A stretch of DNA of 64,000 nucleotides, from NCBI RefSeq assembly GCF_014696875.1, contig NZ_JACJQV010000125.1:1-64000 (forward strand). Reading direction: 5' to 3'. The stretch comes from Microcystis wesenbergii FACHB-1317. Its GTDB lineage: Bacteria; Cyanobacteriota; Cyanobacteriia; Cyanobacteriales; Microcystaceae. The notes beneath the pieces were generated by a model. That model had not been told where the DNA came from, did no database searches, and was given only the letters and a program-made list of their open reading frames with translations. Numbering within the stretch: position 1 is the first letter of the stretch; the number at the start of each line of letters is the position of its first letter. The position numbers and the translations under genes are program-made. Positions 26,430 to 35,800 of the stretch are shown here, piece by piece.

Positions 26430-26816
26430 ATGATTAGTCGCTACATTGTCCTATGGCTCCCGATGGTCTTAATAGGAATTAGTAACGGTATTCTCAGGGA
26501 AAGCACCTACGGAAAATATCTCGATGAACTGCGCGCTCATCAAATTTCTACCCTGACCGGAATCCTCTTTTTTAGTCTTTATATTGGCACTCTTGTCTAT
26601 TTTTGGGGTCTAGAATCGTCCAGTCAAGCAATTACTATCGGTTTAATTTGGTTAGTATTAACAGTGGGTTTTGAGTTTCTGTTCGGTCATTTTATCGCCG
26701 GTCACTCTTGGTCAAGATTAGGACAAGATTATAATCTTTTAGCGGGACGAGTTTGGATTTTTGTTCTCTTGGTCATTACTTTTGCTCCCTTACTATTTTA
26801 TCAACTTTTTTCTTAA
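26430..26816 (+). CDS. Small four-helix membrane protein, unknown function
   Basis: A 128-residue protein with about four membrane segments: residues 5-22, 42-60 (TLTGILFFSLYIGTLVYFWG), 68-88, and 106-126 (VWIFVLLVITFAPLLFYQLF). Polar motifs GILRESTYGKYLDELRAHQI and FGHFIAGHSWSRLGQDYNLL lie in loops and recur in a conserved bacterial family of unknown role. It ends two bases before the start of the oxidoreductase gene, so the two are likely cotranscribed. Confidence 0.7.
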   Translation: MISRYIVLWLPMVLIGISNGILRESTYGKYLDELRAHQISTLTGILFFSLYIGTLVYFWGLESSSQAITIGLIWLVLTVGFEFLFGHFIAGHSWSRLGQDYNLLAGRVWIFVLLVITFAPLLFYQLFS

Positions 26817-26818
26817 TT

Positions 26819-27763
26819 ATGAAAGCTATTATCATTAATCGCTATGGCGATAGTAATGTTCTCCAATACACAGACATAGAAAAGCCAATTCCCCAAGGAA
26901 AAGAAGTCTTAATTAAGATTATGGCAGCGGGAATTAATCCGATTGATTGGAAGATTCGTCGGGGAATGCTCAAAATAGCCACAGGTAATAAATTTCCCCT
27001 GCAATTAGGTTTTGATTATGGGGGAATTATCGTTGAAAAAGGCAGTCAGGTGGAACAATTTCAGATCGGAGATGAGGTTTTTGGTTTTCTCAATCAATTA
27101 CCGGGTAAAACCTATGCTGAATATGCAATCATTCCCGCTTCCCTATTAGTTAAAAAACCCCATAATCAGAGTTTTATTGAAGCTGCTGCCACTCCTTTGG
27201 CTGCTTCTACCGCTTTGCAAGTGTTGCGAGATTTTGGCGGTATTCAAGCAGGAAATCGGATTTTAGTTAATGGTGCATCGGGAGGAGTGGGTAGCTTTGC
27301 TGTGCAGATAGGGAAAATTTTCTCCGCAGAAGTAGATGGAGTCTGTAGTAGTAAAAATATCGATTATGTCACCTCTTTAGGAGCAGACAAAGTTATAGAT
27401 TATACCCAAGAAGATTGGAGAGAAACTGAGCAGAAATATGATATAATCTTCGATGCTGTGGCTAAGTCTTCTTTTTGGCACTGTCGTCAGCTTTTAAAAC
27501 CCCAAGGCACTTATATAACCACCCTACCAAATCCCGGAATTATCCTCTTAAATTATCTCACTGCTTGGTTGCCCCAAAAAGGGAAAGTGATATTTTTTGC
27601 TCAAGCACAAGCGTCTGACTGGCAATTTCTCAAAGAAGCGATCGAATCGGGTAAATTAACTGTTAGAATCGATCGCACCTATACTTTTTCCCAGGTGGCA
27701 GCAGCTCATAATTATAGTGAATCGGAAAGGGTGCGAGGAAAAATAGTCTTGATCCCCGATTAA
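26819..27763 (+). CDS. NADP-dependent quinone oxidoreductase-like (MDR family)
   Basis: A 314-residue medium-chain dehydrogenase/reductase without the catalytic zinc ligands. It begins MKAIIINRYGDSNVLQYTDI and has INPIDWKIRRGML and LGFDYGGIIVEKGSQVEQFQ. The nucleotide-binding motif is ILVNGASGGVGSFAVQIGKI near residue 147. Such enzymes reduce quinones or alpha,beta-unsaturated carbonyls with NADPH. The start is taken at the ATG immediately after the upstream stop, since the longer frame overlaps the membrane protein gene. Confidence 0.88.
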   Translation: MKAIIINRYGDSNVLQYTDIEKPIPQGKEVLIKIMAAGINPIDWKIRRGMLKIATGNKFPLQLGFDYGGIIVEKGSQVEQFQIGDEVFGFLNQLPGKTYAEYAIIPASLLVKKPHNQSFIEAAATPLAASTALQVLRDFGGIQAGNRILVNGASGGVGSFAVQIGKIFSAEVDGVCSSKNIDYVTSLGADKVIDYTQEDWRETEQKYDIIFDAVAKSSFWHCRQLLKPQGTYITTLPNPGIILLNYLTAWLPQKGKVIFFAQAQASDWQFLKEAIESGKLTVRIDRTYTFSQVAAAHNYSESERVRGKIVLIPD

Positions 27764-28122
27764 GGATAAATTAAGCTGATAAGCTAAGACGCATTTAAAC
27801 CGCTTATTATTAGATTAGCAGAATCTGCCCAACCCCCCCAACCCCTAGGGTCGTTTCATTCTCGCAAATGTCATTCAATCAAATCCTTATCTGGCAAGGT
27901 TTTCAGTCAATTTCTCAGAACAAATATCTGAAAAATTTTTAAAATGCCTTGCTTTGCTTGCCCCGTAAGCGATTGAAGACAGACAAACAAGGAATCAAAC
28001 TAGAGAATGAATCAGCCCTACCCCAACCCCCCCGACATCGGGGGGGCGGGGGGCAAGGGTGGGGTTGCCTGTTGCCTCGTCTCAACAAGCAATTTAAATT
28101 ACGAACGGCTTATCAAGATAAT
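27764..28122. other. Intergenic region with GC-rich hairpin
   Basis: Holds a strong hairpin of CCCCCCCGA and TCGGGGGGG at about 28028-28046 within C/G-rich sequence that resembles the dispersed repeats elsewhere in the window. No convincing gene. Confidence 0.5.
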
Positions 28123-29358
28123 TTAAGGATTTTCCCTATTTTTTGGGGAGCGAGTAAATAGTTTTAAGTAGGTAGAAACAGAGAATTCCTTAATTGGGAA
28201 GGTGATAAAAGTCAAGGGATTAATAGTAATAATAATATTGCGGCTATCCCTCTGTACCGCCTTGATAATCTGTTTAGCCACCCAATCGGCGGACATAATA
28301 CCCACAGGATTTAAATTACTCTTAAAAGGGCCAAGAATTAGCTTTCTTACCACACAGGGGGCATCTAAACGACGCAGGGTAATCATATCACCGATCGCCC
28401 GTTTACTGAGTTCATAGAGGGGACTAAAGGCAGGATTAACCTCCGCTTCCGAGGTATTCACCCAGACTTCCTTGCGGGCAATTTGCTCGTTAGTGCGGAC
28501 AGTTTTGAAGAATAATTCCATTAAACGCCAGACGGAAAAAGTATTCACTTGGTAGGCTAATTCGATCGCTTCTGGGGTTCTTTGGCCGTGGACATTAACG
28601 CCATGATTTAAAATCAGTATATCTACAGACTTAAATAGGTTCTCAAGTTGCGTTTCTTCGCCGATTTGCCATTTCACGGTTTTTACGGGTACTGATTCGC
28701 CGTTAATTTCAATAGCGATCGCATTTTCCCCAGAAGTGAGCGCAATCACCTTGGCTCCCTTCAGTTGTAGGTACTTTAACAGCGATCGCCCTAAAGTTCC
28801 ATTCGCTCCGGTAATGGCGATCGTTTTACCCTTGAGAGAAAGTGCCGTCCCCATCAATTTATCCATAAAGGTGAAAGTTCCACAATAATAAGCCTTTTGG
28901 TTATCAAAATGGTGTCGCCAGTGGTAGGTACGATTAACGCGCCATTGAGCGGGTAAACTCTCAAATTGCCCCGGACGATGGGTTAAATCGGTTAATTCCT
29001 CCAGATTAGCGATACCTAAACCTCGACCGATCGCCGTACTGAGAAAAGCCAAAGTATAAAGGGAACCTAACCAACCCAACCAAGGGCGATCGAACCCCCA
29101 AGAGTAGGCCAATAGTACAGGTAAAACACTGGCAGCCAACATGACCAAGGCCTCCGGTACATCATTGTACCAGTGCGCCCGACGATAAATTTCCTCGCTC
29201 ATTACCGACAGATCGGGACGAAAAACCCGATGATGCCAGACGTGCAGACGATAAAGGGGCTGCCAATGGTGAGCTAGGGCATGATAGCTATCACGCACGA
29301 TCTCCACCCAAATAATTGAGCCACAAATCAGTCCGACACAGAGGAGCAGGTTTGACAT
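28123..29358 (-). CDS. Bifunctional sterol desaturase-like / short-chain dehydrogenase
   Basis: A 411-residue fusion. Residues about 1-170 carry fatty acid hydroxylase/sterol desaturase-type histidine clusters: YHALAHHWQPLYRLHVWHHR and NRTYHWRHHFDN, with about three membrane stretches between them. Residues about 178-405 are an SDR: IAITGANGTLGRSLLKYLQL (NAD(P)-binding), ILNHGVNVHG, and the catalytic SPLYELSKRAIG with Tyr and Lys. The fusion is known in cyanobacteria, with unresolved substrate. The two halves likely act on the same lipid or carotenoid-like substrate at the membrane (inference). It stands alone on the minus strand. Confidence 0.87.
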   Translation of the reverse strand: MSNLLLCVGLICGSIIWVEIVRDSYHALAHHWQPLYRLHVWHHRVFRPDLSVMSEEIYRRAHWYNDVPEALVMLAASVLPVLLAYSWGFDRPWLGWLGSLYTLAFLSTAIGRGLGIANLEELTDLTHRPGQFESLPAQWRVNRTYHWRHHFDNQKAYYCGTFTFMDKLMGTALSLKGKTIAITGANGTLGRSLLKYLQLKGAKVIALTSGENAIAIEINGESVPVKTVKWQIGEETQLENLFKSVDILILNHGVNVHGQRTPEAIELAYQVNTFSVWRLMELFFKTVRTNEQIARKEVWVNTSEAEVNPAFSPLYELSKRAIGDMITLRRLDAPCVVRKLILGPFKSNLNPVGIMSADWVAKQIIKAVQRDSRNIIITINPLTFITFPIKEFSVSTYLKLFTRSPKNRENP

Positions 29359-29569
29359 AGGGGATAAATGTTAAATTTTCTCAACGAATGTAAACAAAGC
29401 AATCTTAGGCAAAAAAGCGCATTTATCGGGTTAAAAGAACCAATAGCCTGAAAAACTGGGGTTTCTTTCCCGAAAAAACTTAAGATTCTGTTAAAAATTT
29501 TAACAATTTTCGGTAAGATAAAGCAAGAAATAAGCTTCTATTTGAACAGTTACTTAACCTGAGTCGATT

Positions 29570-30997
29570 ATGGCAGAAAATTATTGGTCGCGAGAGGATG
29601 ATAACGAAGAATTAGACCCGATTGGTTCCCTCCTATCTGACTGGTCCGATCCCGAAGATGAGGAGGACGAATTTAGGAGCGAAATTTTTCAAGGCCGATC
29701 GGGACGCAGACAGAAAGCGGCTTTTAGCCTCATGGCGATCTGGACAATAATTATCGGACTTCATTGGCTTAGTTGGGGTTATTGGGCAATTATCGCCTTA
29801 ACTATGGTACTATCGGGACAAGCTTTGCGGCTGCTGTTCACGAAACCGGAAACGCCGCCAATTCCTTTACTGGATAAGGATTTAGCCTCTGTACCTAGGG
29901 TGTCCCTCTTAGTAGCGGCCAAAAATGAAGAAACCGTAATCACGAAACTGGTTAATTATCTCTGTCATCTAGACTATCCCCAAGATAAGTTAGAAGTTTG
30001 GATCGTCGATGACTATAGCACCGATAACACCGGTGCAATTCTCGATCGCCTGGCTTTAGAATATCCCCAATTACAAATTCTCCATCGTCCTGCTAATGCC
30101 GGAGGTGGCAAATCCGGCGCCTTGAATCAGGTTTTATCCCTAACTAACGGGGAAATTATCGGCGTATTCGATGCGGATGCGGGATTATCCTCCGATTTAC
30201 TGCGTCATGTCGTCCCGATGTTCGACGATCGAGAAGTGGGTGCGGTACAGGTGCGAAAAGCGATCGCCAATGCCGCCGAAAACTTCTGGACAAAAGGACA
30301 AGCGGTAGAAATGATCTTTGATAGTTGTTTCCAACAGCAACGGATCGCGGTGGGAGGAATCGGAGAATTGCGCGGAAATGGTCAATTTGTCCGTCGTAGT
30401 GCCTTAAATCGTTGCGGGGGTTGGAATGAACAAACGATCACCGACGATCTCGATTTAACTATTCGTCTCCATATCGATAATTGGAAAATTAATATCTTAA
30501 ATTTTCCCGCAGTAGCAGAAGAAGGTGTGACAACTGCGATCGCTTTATGGCATCAGCGCAATCGCTGGGCCGAAGGTGGTTTTCAGCGTTATCTCGACTA
30601 TTGGAAAGCGATTTTAAAGTCTCCCATGCCTTGGCCGAAAAAGTTTGATTTAATTGCTTTTTTGCTCGTTCAATATATCTTACCTGCGGCCGCTATTCCC
30701 GATCTTTTAATCACTATTACCCAGCATCAAGCTCCGATTTTAACGCCTTTAACTGGTTTGGCTCTTTCCCTTTCTCTCTGGGGTATGGTGACAGGATTAA
30801 TCCGAGTTAATACGGGTAAAAAATTGACTTTTGCTCTTGGTTTGGACATCCTTGCTCAAACTATTCGCGGCATGATTTATATGATGCACTGGTTTATTAT
30901 TATTCCCAGTGTCAGCCTGCGGATGGCTTTGCGTCCTAAACGTTTAAAATGGGTGAAAACCGTTCATCTGGGTGAACATCTCAGCGCCGAGGTTTAA
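29570..30997 (+). CDS. Processive family 2 glycosyltransferase (BcsA-like)
   Basis: A 475-residue membrane glycosyltransferase. The N-terminal about 45 residues are very acidic (SDWSDPEDEEDEFRSEIF). Two membrane helices follow, then a GT2 domain with VDDYSTDNTGAILDRL, GVFDADAGLSSDLL (DxD), TDDLDLTIRL (catalytic base TED-like), and QRNRWAEG (the Q(Q/R)xRW of processive enzymes). Three or four C-terminal helices complete the channel. The product is probably a beta-linked polysaccharide, which cannot be named from sequence. No accessory cellulose genes are near. Confidence 0.9.
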   Translation: MAENYWSREDDNEELDPIGSLLSDWSDPEDEEDEFRSEIFQGRSGRRQKAAFSLMAIWTIIIGLHWLSWGYWAIIALTMVLSGQALRLLFTKPETPPIPLLDKDLASVPRVSLLVAAKNEETVITKLVNYLCHLDYPQDKLEVWIVDDYSTDNTGAILDRLALEYPQLQILHRPANAGGGKSGALNQVLSLTNGEIIGVFDADAGLSSDLLRHVVPMFDDREVGAVQVRKAIANAAENFWTKGQAVEMIFDSCFQQQRIAVGGIGELRGNGQFVRRSALNRCGGWNEQTITDDLDLTIRLHIDNWKINILNFPAVAEEGVTTAIALWHQRNRWAEGGFQRYLDYWKAILKSPMPWPKKFDLIAFLLVQYILPAAAIPDLLITITQHQAPILTPLTGLALSLSLWGMVTGLIRVNTGKKLTFALGLDILAQTIRGMIYMMHWFIIIPSVSLRMALRPKRLKWVKTVHLGEHLSAEV

Positions 30998-31205
30998 TTT
31001 TCGAGGATAGACTCCAAAAACTTTGGCCTTATCAGGCTCGAAATCCCCTGTCAGTGAAGGTTACAGCCTTTGGAAACCCCTTTGGGAAAAATTTCCAATT
31101 TCCTTAATCATGCTTGCTACCAATAATGTGTTAATTTAGATACAGAATTGAATTCCGTGACAGCACTGGGGTGGCGAAAAGCGCTCGCTCCAGTTTTTTT
31201 TCTCG

Positions 31206-31238
31206 AGAAAACGGGTTTCTTCAAGAAACCCGTTTTCT
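31206..31238. repeat. AGAAAACGGGTTTCTT inverted repeat
   Basis: A 16-bp arm, one central base, and the exact complement arm. The downstream poly-T (TTTTTT at about 31245) makes it a possible terminator. The same unit is repeated several times after the Rpn gene. Confidence 0.75.
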
Positions 31239-31338
31239 GTGGGGTTTTTTGCGTAAAGCATCCCCCTCTCCTCGTAGGTTAAGGGGGTAAGATCATAACA
31301 ATCCGTTGCCAAAACCGACTTCTCAGAATATAATAGAG

Positions 31339-31542
31339 CTTGCTGAATAAATCTAAAAACCTTGTTGGGTAAGACTTTTAGACTTTTGGGAAATCAAAAA
31401 GTACTGGCTATCGGAGTGATCGGGGGTAAAATTCAGGTACTTTTTCCCTGAAAATTAGGTAATTGACCACCTGAAAATGGGTAAAACCCTACACCCTACA
31501 CCCCACACCCTGCCCCCACGAGAAACTTTTTCAGCAAACCCT
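31339..31542. repeat. MITE-like element, family A, copy 3
   Basis: 204 bp starting CTTGCTGAATAAATCTAAAA and ending TTTTTCAGCAAACCCT. It is flanked by a perfect 9-bp direct repeat ATAATAGAG (31330-31338 and 31543-31551), good evidence for transposition. It sits 52 bases upstream of the Rpn-family gene. Confidence 0.87.
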
Positions 31543-31594
31543 ATAATAGAGAAGAGTAGTCATTCATCGCTCAGATTAGTTAAGATGACATTAC

Positions 31595-32587
31595 ATGACT
31601 AATAATATTGACCATGATCGCTTATTTAAGGAGTTAATCTCCACCTTTTTTGTCGAATTTATCGAGTTGTTTTTCCCTCAATTGATAGATTATTTAGATA
31701 GGGACTCGATTACTTTTTTAGACAAAGAAGTATTTACCGATGTCACGGAAGGAGAAAGGTATGAAAGTGATTTAGTCGCACAGGTTAAGTTTCGAGGAAA
31801 AGAATCTTTTTTTCTGATTCATGTAGAGGCGCAGGAAAGTTCCCGAAAGTGGTTTAACCGGCGAATGTTTACTTATTTTGCTCGCTTTCATGAGAAATTT
31901 GTCTTACCGATTTATCCGATTGTAATTTTTTCTTATTCAAAGCCAAAAAGAGAAGCAATTAGTCAATATGTAGTCGATTTTCCCGATTTTAAGGTCTTAG
32001 AATTTAACTATCAAGTAGTGCAGTTAAATCGATTAAATTGGCGAGATTTTCTTAATCAACCGAATCCAGTTGCTTCAGCTTTGATGGCGAAGATGAACAT
32101 TGCCGAGAAAGAGCGAGCCAAGGTTAAGGCGGAATGTCTGCGCTTGTTAATTACTTTAAGGTTAAATCCAGCGAAAATGCAATTAATTTCTGGATTTATT
32201 GATACTTATCTCAATCTAAATCCAGTGGAAGAGAGACAATTTCAAGAAGAGATTAGCACATTTAGTCAACCCGTACAGGAGGGAGTTATGCAAATTACCA
32301 CCAGTTGGATGCGTCAAGGTATTGAACAAGGTATCGAACAAGGTATTGAACGGGGTATTGAACAAGGTATTGAACGCGGTATCGAACAAGGTATCGAACA
32401 AGGTATCGAACGCGAAAAGACACTGGTTCTTCGTCAACTTAAACGCAAGTTAGGGGAGATTAATCCTTCATTGGAAACTAAAATTATGGAGTTAAGTATT
32501 GATGATGTCGAAGCATTAGCAGAAGCTTTATTCGATTTCTCTACAGTTGAAGATTTAATCAATTGGTTAAATACTTTAACTGCCTAG
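31595..32587 (+). CDS. Rpn-family (PD-(D/E)XK) recombination-promoting nuclease-like protein
   Basis: A 330-residue protein of the Rpn/transposase_31 type that is abundant in cyanobacteria. The N-terminus DRLFKELISTFFVEFIELFF and the nuclease core ESDLVAQVKFRGKESFFLIH then VEAQES supply the Asp and Glu-x-Gln of a PD-(D/E)XK site. The C-terminal end (EKTLVLRQLKRKLGEINPSL, then VEALAEALFDFSTVEDLINW) is DUF4351-like. Between them, residues about 240-274 are GIEQ/GIER repeats made by a 12-bp tandem unit (GGTATTGAACAA type, 32314-32415). Repeat number could vary without breaking the frame. Confidence 0.85.
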   Translation: MTNNIDHDRLFKELISTFFVEFIELFFPQLIDYLDRDSITFLDKEVFTDVTEGERYESDLVAQVKFRGKESFFLIHVEAQESSRKWFNRRMFTYFARFHEKFVLPIYPIVIFSYSKPKREAISQYVVDFPDFKVLEFNYQVVQLNRLNWRDFLNQPNPVASALMAKMNIAEKERAKVKAECLRLLITLRLNPAKMQLISGFIDTYLNLNPVEERQFQEEISTFSQPVQEGVMQITTSWMRQGIEQGIEQGIERGIEQGIERGIEQGIEQGIEREKTLVLRQLKRKLGEINPSLETKIMELSIDDVEALAEALFDFSTVEDLINWLNTLTA

Positions 32588-32621
32588 CTTTGACGTTAGC
32601 GATCACATCTTTGCAACAAAT

Positions 32622-32709
32622 GAGAAAACGGGTTTCTTCGAGAAACTATTTAGAAAACCCGTTTTCTTTGAGAAACCCGTTTTCTTGTCCGTTGAGAAAC
32701 CCGTTTTCT
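32622..32709. repeat. Cluster of GAAACCCGTTTTCT repeats
   Basis: One inverted and three direct copies of AGAAA(A)CCCGTTTTCT, the same unit as the hairpin at 31206-31238. They lie between the Rpn gene and the giant protein gene. They can fold into alternative stems. Confidence 0.75.
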
Positions 32710-32801
32710 AGTAATAAATGTTAATTTCTGTTACAGGGGTATTGAAAAATTGGCGATTGTTGGGCTAAAACTGTTAGCAATAAACCTTTGCTGTTAATGT
32801 C

Positions 32802-35800
32802 ATGACTTCTACCCTGTTGCCGATTCTTCCTGCTGTTGACGATATTTTGTTCAATTTCGCTCAATCTGATGGCTTTTGGGCAAATTTGGTCATCGCTTTT
32901 GGCACAAGTTATGATGTGGTTAAAGCGACGGAATTACGACAGCAGTGGCAAAGTCGAAATTTTAGTCAACTTCCTGAGATTGAGGTTGTCAACAGCAGTG
33001 TTTTAGGTAGTGCAAATGGCGCTTATGGGATTAGCACCAATAAGATATATCTATCTGAAAGCTTTTTTGCTTCTGCTAGTTTAGATGCTTTGGTTACGGT
33101 GATTTTAGAAGAAATTGGGCATTTTGTGGATGCTCAAGTTAATACGGTGGATACGGTGGGGGATGAGGGAGAATTATTTTCTCATCTGGTGAGAGGGGTT
33201 AATTTAACTGAGGCTGAGTTAACTTATATTCAAGCAGAAGATGATCGTTCTGTTATTAATTTAGGGGGACAATTTATAGGGGTTGAACAAACAGCACCAA
33301 TTACTTTAATTGTCAATACTACTATAGATGAGAATGATGGTAGTGCCACTATTGGGAGTGGTTTATCTTTGCGGGATGCTGTTACAATTGCTAACACAAG
33401 TCCTAATACTCCCTATATTATTAAGCTGAAATCAGGAACGACTTATGAATTGACTTATGTTAATGATACGACAACAGGCGATCGCAGTTTGAGGACGAAT
33501 GGTACGATTACCATTGAAACTGATGGAACAGCACTAGCTTCTATTGTTAATAATGCTAGTCCTATCTCTGGACAAAATGATAATAATTCTATTATATACA
33601 ACTCTAGTAAACTTGGAGTTACATTAAATAATCTCTATATCAGCAACAAAGCAGGAGGGGGAATTTACAACGACTACGGGGGAACATTAACAATAACCAA
33701 CAGTACAATATCTGGTAATACGGCTGATGACGGAGGGGGAATTGACAACTGGGGAACATTAACATTAACCAACAGTACAATATCTGGTAATACGGCTGAT
33801 GACGGAGGGGGAATTGAAAACTCGGGAACATTAACAATAACCAACAGTACAATATCTGGTAATACGGCTACTGGTTCGGGAGGGGGAATTGAAAACCATT
33901 TTGGCACATTAACAATAACCGATAGTACAATATCTGGTAATACGGCTCGTTGGGCAGGGGGAATTGAAAACTCGGGAACATTAACAATAACCAACAGTAC
34001 AATATCTGGTAATACGGCTACTGGTTCGGGAGGGGGAATTGAAAACTATTGGGGAACATTAACAATAACCGATAGTACAATATCTGGTAATACGGCTCGT
34101 TGGGCAGGGGGAATTGAAAACTATTGGGGAACATTAACAATAACCAACAGTACAATATCTGGTAATACGGCTACTGGTTCGGGAGGGGGAATTGAAAACC
34201 ATTTTGGCACATTAACAATAACCGACAGTACAATAACAGGTAATACGGCTGCTTATGACGGAGGGGGAATTGAAAACTCTTGGGGAACATTAACAATAAC
34301 CGACAGTACAATAACAGGTAATACGGCTGCTTATGACGGAGGGGGAATTGAAAACTATTGGGGAACATTAACAATAACCGACAGTACAATAACAGGTAAT
34401 ACGGCTGGTTGGGCGGGAGGGGGAATTGACAACTGGGGAACATTAACATTAACCAACAGTACAATAACAGGTAATACGGCTGCTTATGACGGAGGGGGAA
34501 TTTACAACAGCCATTTTGGAACATTAACATTAACGAATAACATTCTTACTAACAATAATGCCAACTTAGGTGGTGGTATTTACAATAGGGGTACATGGAG
34601 TTCAAATAGTATTATTAGTGGACATACTGCGAACCGAGTTTGGTATATAGATTCAGATGGAGATTCAACTACATCTGAATCCAGCTGGATTAATGGTCAA
34701 TGGATAGCAAATCCAATAGATCCAAAATATCCAAATATATATGATGATGCCACTTACACAGCACTCCCACCCACACCTGATTCTCCACCTAAACCAACGA
34801 TATCAGTCAGTAATGCGTGGTTTGATGCTCCCGCAGGGAAGGTTATTTTCGAGGTTAAACTATCCTCAACCTATGATAAACCCATAACCGTTGATTACTA
34901 TACCCTTGATGGAAGTGCCAATTCAATAGACCCTAACCAATTAAAAGATTTTAACAATGTTGTCAAACAAACCCTCTCCTTTTTCCCAGGACAAACCAGC
35001 AAACAAATAGAAATTACCGTTTTAGGAAGTGCGCCTCCTACCGACCAAACCTTTGAGATTTTGGCTAGAGACACCGCTTATCGTAATTGGACAGATACGG
35101 ACAAAGGCAAAGAAGTAGATAAGATCTATGACTATAGTGACCTGGGTTACGAAGGCTATCGTATCAATAAAGTCTTCAAAGATTCTACTACAGGATTTGA
35201 TGCTTTTGGTTTAACTTCTGATGAAAAATTCTTTCTGGTTTTAGCCAATCCCCTTAATGCCAATGAATTTACATCCAATAGCAATAACTTACTGCAAGAT
35301 ATTGCCAATACTTCAGGCGGTAACAATACCGCCGCCTATACTGCTGGACAGAATCTAATCAACCAACTCACCAGCGCCAATCAATCCTATACCTTCACTG
35401 ATGGCACAATTTATGACCTTGCTAAACCTCCTGTTTTAGCCATTCGGGGTACTGTATTTTCATCTGGTAAAGATTTATTAAGTGATACTGAAACCGAAGG
35501 AGTTGGCTATAATCAATTTACTAACAATAAAGCCGCAGTCAATCAATGGCTTTCAGAAGTAACTAATCCCGTAAGCGGATTGACTCTAAAACCTAATATT
35601 ACAGGTCATAGTTTAGGCGGTGCATTAAGTCAGTGGGTAGGGGGTAGTTATACAGGACAACTCGGAAAGATTGTTACTTTCAATAGTCCGGGTATTTCTC
35701 AACAACCCGGCATTAATTTCAACGCTACTAATAACTTAGGTGTAACCCATTACATAACTTCGGCCGATGTGGTTAGCATTGCAGGTTCAAAATATCTGAG

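Larger units (their letters stand above)
30998..31594. other. Intergenic region with hairpin and MITE-like element
   Basis: Apart from the family A element at 31339-31542, this stretch has a long hairpin at 31206-31238 (AGAAAACGGGTTTCTT / AAGAAACCCGTTTTCT). Its unit recurs at 32622-32709. No gene is seen. Confidence 0.7.

Noticed and set aside
33655-34520. Regularly spaced near-identical repeats that could be taken for a CRISPR array
   Set aside because: The repeats are in frame, translate to beta-helix units of the giant protein, and the segments between them are also repeated rather than unique spacers.
33640-34530. Minus-strand ORFs rich in Leu/Pro/Tyr opposite the beta-helix repeats
   Set aside because: They are antisense shadows of the in-frame tandem repeats.
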